A stretch of 6,796 nt of DNA. Origin: Planctomycetota bacterium. Its GTDB lineage: Bacteria > Planctomycetota > UBA1135 > GCA-002686595. Each line of letters begins with the position of its first letter. The stretch's first letter is position 1. The translations under genes and the position numbers were made by a program. Of the stretch, positions 6,321-6,796 are shown piece by piece. The stretch lies in NCBI GenBank assembly GCA_028823185.1, contig JAPKBY010000096.1:1-6796 (forward strand). The letters run 5' to 3'. The notes beneath the pieces are model-generated. The model ran no database searches. It saw nothing but the letters and a program-made list of their open reading frames with translations, and was not told the origin of the DNA.

Positions 6321-6716
6321 ATGATGACCGACCCGATCGCAGACATGCTGACCAGGATCCGCAACGGCAATTCGCTGGGGCGGAAAGTGGTGGATGTACC
6401 TGCTTCAAAAATGAAAGTAAACATCGCTGAAGTTCTCAAAAGAGAGGGCTTCATAACGAGTTACCAGGTGGAAGAGCTCTCGCCGCGGAGCAATATCCGC
6501 GTCGAACTTCGCTATGGCGCTGAAGGCGAAAAAGCTATCAGAACCATCGCGCGAGTGAGCAAGCCTGGCTGCCGAGTTTATGCAGGGGCCAAAGAGATGA
6601 AGCCCCTCATGCGAGGCCAAGGTATCTATGTCCTTTCTACCCCCAAGGGGATCCTCTCCGACCGCGACGCCCGAAAGGAAAACGTCGGCGGCGAGGTCGT
6701 CTGTAAGGTCTGGTAA
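6321..6716 (+). CDS. rpsH: 30S ribosomal protein S8
   Basis: S8 is a primary 16S rRNA-binding protein of the central domain. In E. coli it is also the translational repressor of the spc operon. The 131 residues match the family. The N-terminus MTDPIADMLTRIRNGN and the lysine-rich VPASKMKVNIAEVLKREGFI are diagnostic, and the C-terminal half shows GQGIYVLSTPKGILSDRDAR and the ending GGEVVCKVW. Two consecutive ATGs exist (6321, 6324). The first is chosen for its nine-base distance from AGGAG (6307-6311); the second would remove one methionine. L6 follows after 19 bases. Confidence 0.97.
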   Translation: MMTDPIADMLTRIRNGNSLGRKVVDVPASKMKVNIAEVLKREGFITSYQVEELSPRSNIRVELRYGAEGEKAIRTIARVSKPGCRVYAGAKEMKPLMRGQGIYVLSTPKGILSDRDARKENVGGEVVCKVW

Positions 6717-6735
6717 CCAGAGGAGCCGCATTTAA

Positions 6736-6796
6736 ATGTCACGAATAGGATTACAGCCCATAGCCATTCCGGCAGGAGTCAGCGTCGACCTTAAGG
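6736..6796 (+). CDS. rplF: 50S ribosomal protein L6, N-terminal fragment (cut by window end)
   Basis: Only the first 20 codons are present. They read MSRIGLQPIAIPAGVSV and onwards, matching the conserved L6 beginning MSRIGxxPIxIPxGV. L6 binds 23S rRNA near the sarcin-ricin loop and the factor-binding site. AGAGGAG at 6719-6725, ten bases before the ATG, is a good ribosome binding site. Its place after S8 is the standard spc-operon order. The gene is open at the window edge, so truncation is only by the window. Confidence 0.93.
   Translation, partial: MSRIGLQPIAIPAGVSVDLK

Overview
This window is a densely packed bacterial ribosomal-protein operon, all on the + strand. It corresponds to the S10 operon, minus its usual first gene rpsJ, running straight into the spc operon. 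The order is L3, L4, L23, L2, S19, L22, S3, L16, L29, S17, L14, L24, L5, S14 (zinc type), S8 and the first 20 codons of L6. All fifteen internal genes are intact. Gaps between genes run from a 4-base overlap to 33 bases. I see no terminator, mobile element, tRNA, rRNA or CRISPR in the window.

The organism is a bacterium with a GC content that looks moderately above 50%. It uses strong Shine-Dalgarno sequences and ATG, GTG and TTG starts. The protein sequences (the RGPETHGSHN stretch in L3, the L2 HPMGGGEGR site, the short zinc-binding S14, the L5 ending LGMPFR) remind me of Planctomycetota or a neighbouring phylum. That is an impression from recall, not a computed placement.

Region by region: bases 1-133 hold no recognisable gene. 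They contain a possible RNA structure with two mutually exclusive folds just upstream of L3. Bases 134-4632 are the S10-operon part (L3 to L29, with S17 following). Bases 4634-6796 carry S17 and then the spc part (L14, L24, L5, S14, S8, start of L6). Many junctions are arranged for translational coupling: stop and start codons overlap at L4/L23, S3/L16, S17/L14 and L14/L24, and several Shine-Dalgarno sequences lie inside the last codons of the gene before.

Together the genes supply 50S proteins around the peptidyl-transferase centre, the exit tunnel and the 5S rRNA, and 30S proteins of the head, mRNA entry site and body. This is a universal housekeeping locus and I find no undescribed system in it. 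The observations worth a second look are the structured leader without rpsJ beside it, a shortened L24, an altered tunnel hairpin in L22, unusual residues at conserved sites in L3 and L2, and a perfect 18-base palindrome inside the L29 gene.
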